The position numbers and the translations under genes were made by a program. Below, one piece after another: positions 19,722 through 21,905 of a DNA stretch of 21,905 bases. The notes below the pieces were generated by a model, which was given only the letters and a program-made list of their open reading frames with translations, was not told where the DNA came from and made no database searches. This DNA comes from a virus, in the IMG/VR virus record IMGVR_UViG_3300008459_000471, positions 1 through 21,905 of that record; one strand, written 5' to 3'. Within the stretch, counting starts at the first letter, position 1. Every line of letters starts with the position of its first letter.

Positions 19722-20370
19722 TACCGAGAAGAGAACATTAAAGACTGAGCCAAAATTAATGGTTGATCTTAATTTTGAACAGAAAGAATTTGTAGAATTG
19801 TTTTATCAGTACGATGTTAATTTCTTATTAGGAGATTTTGGATCAGGTAAGTCATTAGCTGCTGTACATACAGCATTAAAAGCTTTTAGAAAAAAGCAAT
19901 TTAATAATATTTGGATTACTAGACCTATGATTAAAAATAATCTAGGAGCTTTACCTGGGGAGATTGAAGATAAATTAAGTCCTTACATATTCCCAATTAT
20001 TCAAAATTTAGAAGTTTGTCAAGGTAAGGAAATGACTGAAAAGATGCAGAAAGAAGGTTTAATTAAGATTATGCCAATAGAGGTTGCCAAAGGTGTAACA
20101 TTTATGAAATCTGTAGTTATTGTTGATGAATTTCAAGATATGGATTACGAAGATTTTAGAACAATTTTAACTAGATTGGGTAATGGAAGTAAAATGATAT
20201 TTTGTGGATCCACCCAACAAGTAGCAAGACAAATTGGTAAAAACAGTTGTATTGAAAGAGTTGAAACTTTAAAAAATTCTAATCTTGTAGGTTTTAAAAC
20301 ACTAACTTCAAATCATAGAAATCCAATATTAACTGAAATAATTAAATATTTAGAAACTAAAAATGAATAA
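19705..20370 (+). CDS. phoH: PhoH-family ATPase
   Basis: The start at 19705 (MARIPNTEKRTL, 221 residues) is preferred over an upstream in-frame ATG at 19657, which overlaps the zinc-ribbon gene more. Walker A is GDFGSGKS (43-50), the family motif RPMIKNNLGALPGEIEDKLSPY is at 73-94, Walker B is VVIVDEFQ (137-144), and GSTQQVARQ is a sensor-like motif near 171-179. PhoH proteins are RNA-helicase/ATPase-like P-loop proteins widespread in phages; their role there is not settled. The protein is phage-sized, without the added domains of bacterial PhoH2. Confidence 0.85.
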   Translation: MARIPNTEKRTLKTEPKLMVDLNFEQKEFVELFYQYDVNFLLGDFGSGKSLAAVHTALKAFRKKQFNNIWITRPMIKNNLGALPGEIEDKLSPYIFPIIQNLEVCQGKEMTEKMQKEGLIKIMPIEVAKGVTFMKSVVIVDEFQDMDYEDFRTILTRLGNGSKMIFCGSTQQVARQIGKNSCIERVETLKNSNLVGFKTLTSNHRNPILTEIIKYLETKNE

Positions 20371-20758
20371 TACTAAAATTGCGAATCTTAATGTTAAATT
20401 AAAAGATTTATTCTTTAAATGGTTGGATGTAACTAAAGCGTGGCATAAACTAAATAATCAACAACAGCAAGTATTAGCACTTTTATTATATTATCATTAT
20501 CGATACAAAAAAGATATAACAAATAATAAAGTTCTTTGGAGACTTTTATTTGATTACGATACAAAAATTAAAATAAAAGAAGATCCTGTATTTGAAAAAG
20601 AATTGAGTGATAGTGCTTTAAATAATATTTTTTCAATATTAAGAAAAAAGAAGATTATTATAGATGGTGAAATATCACCATTGTATATTCCCGAGTTAGC
20701 ATCTAAAAGTAATAATTTTAAAATCATTTTTAATTTTAACATCATAGACAATGACTAA
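20363..20758 (+). CDS. Hypothetical protein
   Basis: This 131-residue protein is helical in the first half (KLKDLFFKWLDVTKAWHKLNNQQQQVLALLLYYHYRYKKDITN, about 12-54). The second half, ending SPLYIPELASKSNNFKIIFNFNIIDND, holds a possible winged helix. It overlaps phoH and the next gene by 8 bases each. The region LNNQQQQVLALLLYYHYRYKK followed by SALNNIFSILRKKKII could be DNA-binding. No named family. Confidence 0.5.
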   Translation: MNNTKIANLNVKLKDLFFKWLDVTKAWHKLNNQQQQVLALLLYYHYRYKKDITNNKVLWRLLFDYDTKIKIKEDPVFEKELSDSALNNIFSILRKKKIIIDGEISPLYIPELASKSNNFKIIFNFNIIDND

Positions 20759-21026
20759 ATCAGACAATGATAAAATTAAAAAACTTATACATCGTATAGG
20801 GTTAAAGTATAATCTTAGAGATGAAGATGTAAATAAAATAATAACTTCACCATACATATATGTTAGACAGATTATCACAAATATGGAAATTGAAGAGAAT
20901 ATAACAGAAGACGAATTTAACAAATTAAAAACAAATTTTATATTTCCAAATATTGGAAAATTATATATTAAATACGGTACTGTATTGAGGTACCAAAATC
21001 AAAAAAAACATGATAGAACAAAGTAA
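20751..21026 (+). CDS. Hypothetical protein
   Basis: This 91-residue basic helical protein begins MTKSDNDKIKKLIHRIGLKYNLRDEDVNKIITSPYIYVRQIIT and ends QNQKKHDRTK. The ITSPYIYVRQII segment resembles, from memory, a short motif common in small Bacteroidota phage proteins that precede structural genes. The role is unknown. It overlaps the following gene by 17 bases. Confidence 0.5.
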   Translation: MTKSDNDKIKKLIHRIGLKYNLRDEDVNKIITSPYIYVRQIITNMEIEENITEDEFNKLKTNFIFPNIGKLYIKYGTVLRYQNQKKHDRTK

Positions 21027-21375
21027 TTTTACGCAGGAAGAAGTATTAAAAATCGCTAAAGATTTTAACATTGAACCAATGTTCAATAAAGTGATTATCA
21101 CATTAAACAAATTAGAAGAAGATGGTAATCTTGTATTATCTGAAAACATGTTGTCTGAAGAACAATATATTGTATCTAAGGGTGATACGGTTCGAGGTTT
21201 AGAAATTGGTCAAAAGGTAATTATTGATATTGAAAGAATGATGATTACTGTAAAATCAGAATCTGTAAATGCTTATGAGGATGTAAAACAAATTAAAATT
21301 GAACCTATATTGTATAATCATACAATGTTTGCAATCATTGAAGATAGATTAATTAAAGCTAAATATAAAAACTAA
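21010..21375 (+). CDS. Possible GroES-like (co-chaperonin fold) protein
   Basis: In this 121-residue protein, residues 22-110 follow a GroES-like order: FNKVIITLNKLEEDGNLVLSE (like the RVVVK...GGIILP start, about 25-45), YIVSKGDTVRGLEIGQKVII (like VVAVG...VKVGDKVLF, about 53-72), and YNHTMFAIIEDRLIKA (like ILAIVE, about 102-117). Phage GroES-like proteins such as T4 gp31 help fold capsid proteins with host GroEL. The match is by spacing and hydrophobic pattern, not identity, so the call is tentative. Confidence 0.45.
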   Translation: MIEQSNFTQEEVLKIAKDFNIEPMFNKVIITLNKLEEDGNLVLSENMLSEEQYIVSKGDTVRGLEIGQKVIIDIERMMITVKSESVNAYEDVKQIKIEPILYNHTMFAIIEDRLIKAKYKN

Positions 21376-21376
21376 T

Positions 21377-21652
21377 ATGGAATTATTTTTACACATTATT
21401 GTAGGTCTAGCAATTGTAGGTCTTATTTATGAATATATACGATTACTTAAAGGTTATGAAAATCTTGCAGAAGTATTTGTAGATTCTGAAGCGGAATATT
21501 TTTATAACGAAAAAGAACTTCAGAAAACAATTGAAGAATTAAAACTTGAAATTGAATTACTTAAAACAGAGTCTGAAAAACAAACTCTTGAAGTAACACC
21601 TAAACCTGTAAGAAAGAAACCCGTTTCTAAAAAAATACCAAACGTAGAATAA
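21377..21652 (+). CDS. Membrane-anchored coiled-coil protein
   Basis: This 91-residue protein has an N-terminal membrane segment (about 4-24, ELFLHIIVGLAIVGLIYEYI), an acidic coiled coil (about 45-68, EKELQKTIEELKLEIELLKTES), and a basic Pro/Lys-rich tail (TPKPVRKKPVSKKIPNVE). The plan resembles an inner-membrane spanin or a scaffold tether, though no partner o-spanin is visible. It shares its last base with the next start (TAATG). Confidence 0.55.
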   Translation: MELFLHIIVGLAIVGLIYEYIRLLKGYENLAEVFVDSEAEYFYNEKELQKTIEELKLEIELLKTESEKQTLEVTPKPVRKKPVSKKIPNVE

Positions 21653-21905
21653 TGAAATTATTTGAAATGCGTGACTTCAATCTCCAAGTGATTCCAGAAG
21701 CTTGGGGATTGTTGCCGTTTAAGGCAATACTTAAACGAGATAAAAACCGTAATAAAGAAACTGCATTTAAGGAAATGTTATTTATATATTTTTATTGTGA
21801 TATACGATCAGATTATGTTTATATAACAGACAATGTAGTTAGAACTACAGAAATTAAAAAAGATATTGGACTTTCTGAAGACTGGAAAATAGATGATGTA
21901 ATCAA
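21652..21905 (+). CDS. Conserved-type phage protein, cut by window edge
   Basis: The first 84 residues are visible: MKLFEMRDFNLQVIPEAWGLLPFKAILKRDKNRNKETAFKEMLFIYFYCDIRSDYVYITD.... I recall similar N-termini (EAWxLxPFKxIxxRDK...FIYFxxDxxSDY) in crAss-like and flavophage genomes near structural genes, but no function is known to me. It is soluble, mixed helical and aromatic. Coupling to the previous gene through TAATG supports the start. Confidence 0.6.
   Translation, partial: MKLFEMRDFNLQVIPEAWGLLPFKAILKRDKNRNKETAFKEMLFIYFYCDIRSDYVYITDNVVRTTEIKKDIGLSEDWKIDDVI

Overview
The window looks like part of a double-stranded DNA phage of a Bacteroidota host, AT-rich and most like the crAss-like/flavophage grade. 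The evidence is a family B DNA polymerase, a DnaB-type SF4 helicase, a Sak4-like RecA ATPase, a PhoH ATPase, an SPFH lipoprotein, and two opposed gene blocks divided by a non-coding switch region near 16947-17676. Promoters have the Bacteroidota form (TTTG, 19 bases, TAnnTTTG). I see no integrase, rRNA or chromosomal housekeeping gene.

Layout. Positions 1-1340 hold small accessory genes, two of them beside attC-like palindromes as in integron gene cassettes. Positions 1370-2310 are mostly RNA: a tRNA-like gene with an abnormal anticodon arm, a large multi-domain structured RNA (about 1446-1895), and a 200-base pseudoknotted RNA followed by a tiny membrane-protein gene. That RNA and membrane-gene pair is repeated at 3145-3532 beside the SPFH lipoprotein. 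Positions 3552-11047 (minus strand) are the replication and recombination module: a probable single-strand-binding protein, Sak4-like ATPase, DnaB helicase and DNA polymerase B. Helicase and polymerase are each split by a group I intron. The helicase intron lies inside the Walker A codons and carries an unclassified ORF. The polymerase intron lies inside polymerase motif A and carries a GIY-YIG endonuclease.

Positions 11060-12862 hold a further structured leader, an HNH homing endonuclease and a phage tmRNA with an unusually long predicted tag (27 residues ending in LMAA). Positions 12939-16192 are small accessory genes, several membrane or secreted, mixed with hairpin-rich non-coding stretches and one more attC-like palindrome. 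An unknown 153-residue protein with a strong terminator (16451-16946) is the first gene of the leftward block.

The rightward block (17677-21905) starts from at least two good promoters. It is a tightly overlapping series of small genes including two zinc-binding proteins, PhoH, a possible GroES-like protein and a membrane-anchored coiled-coil protein.

The main novelty lies in the RNA: tmRNA, two group I introns, a duplicated pseudoknotted RNA family and a large ornate RNA within 16 kb. All base pairings were found by eye. No alignment, covariance model or database search was run.
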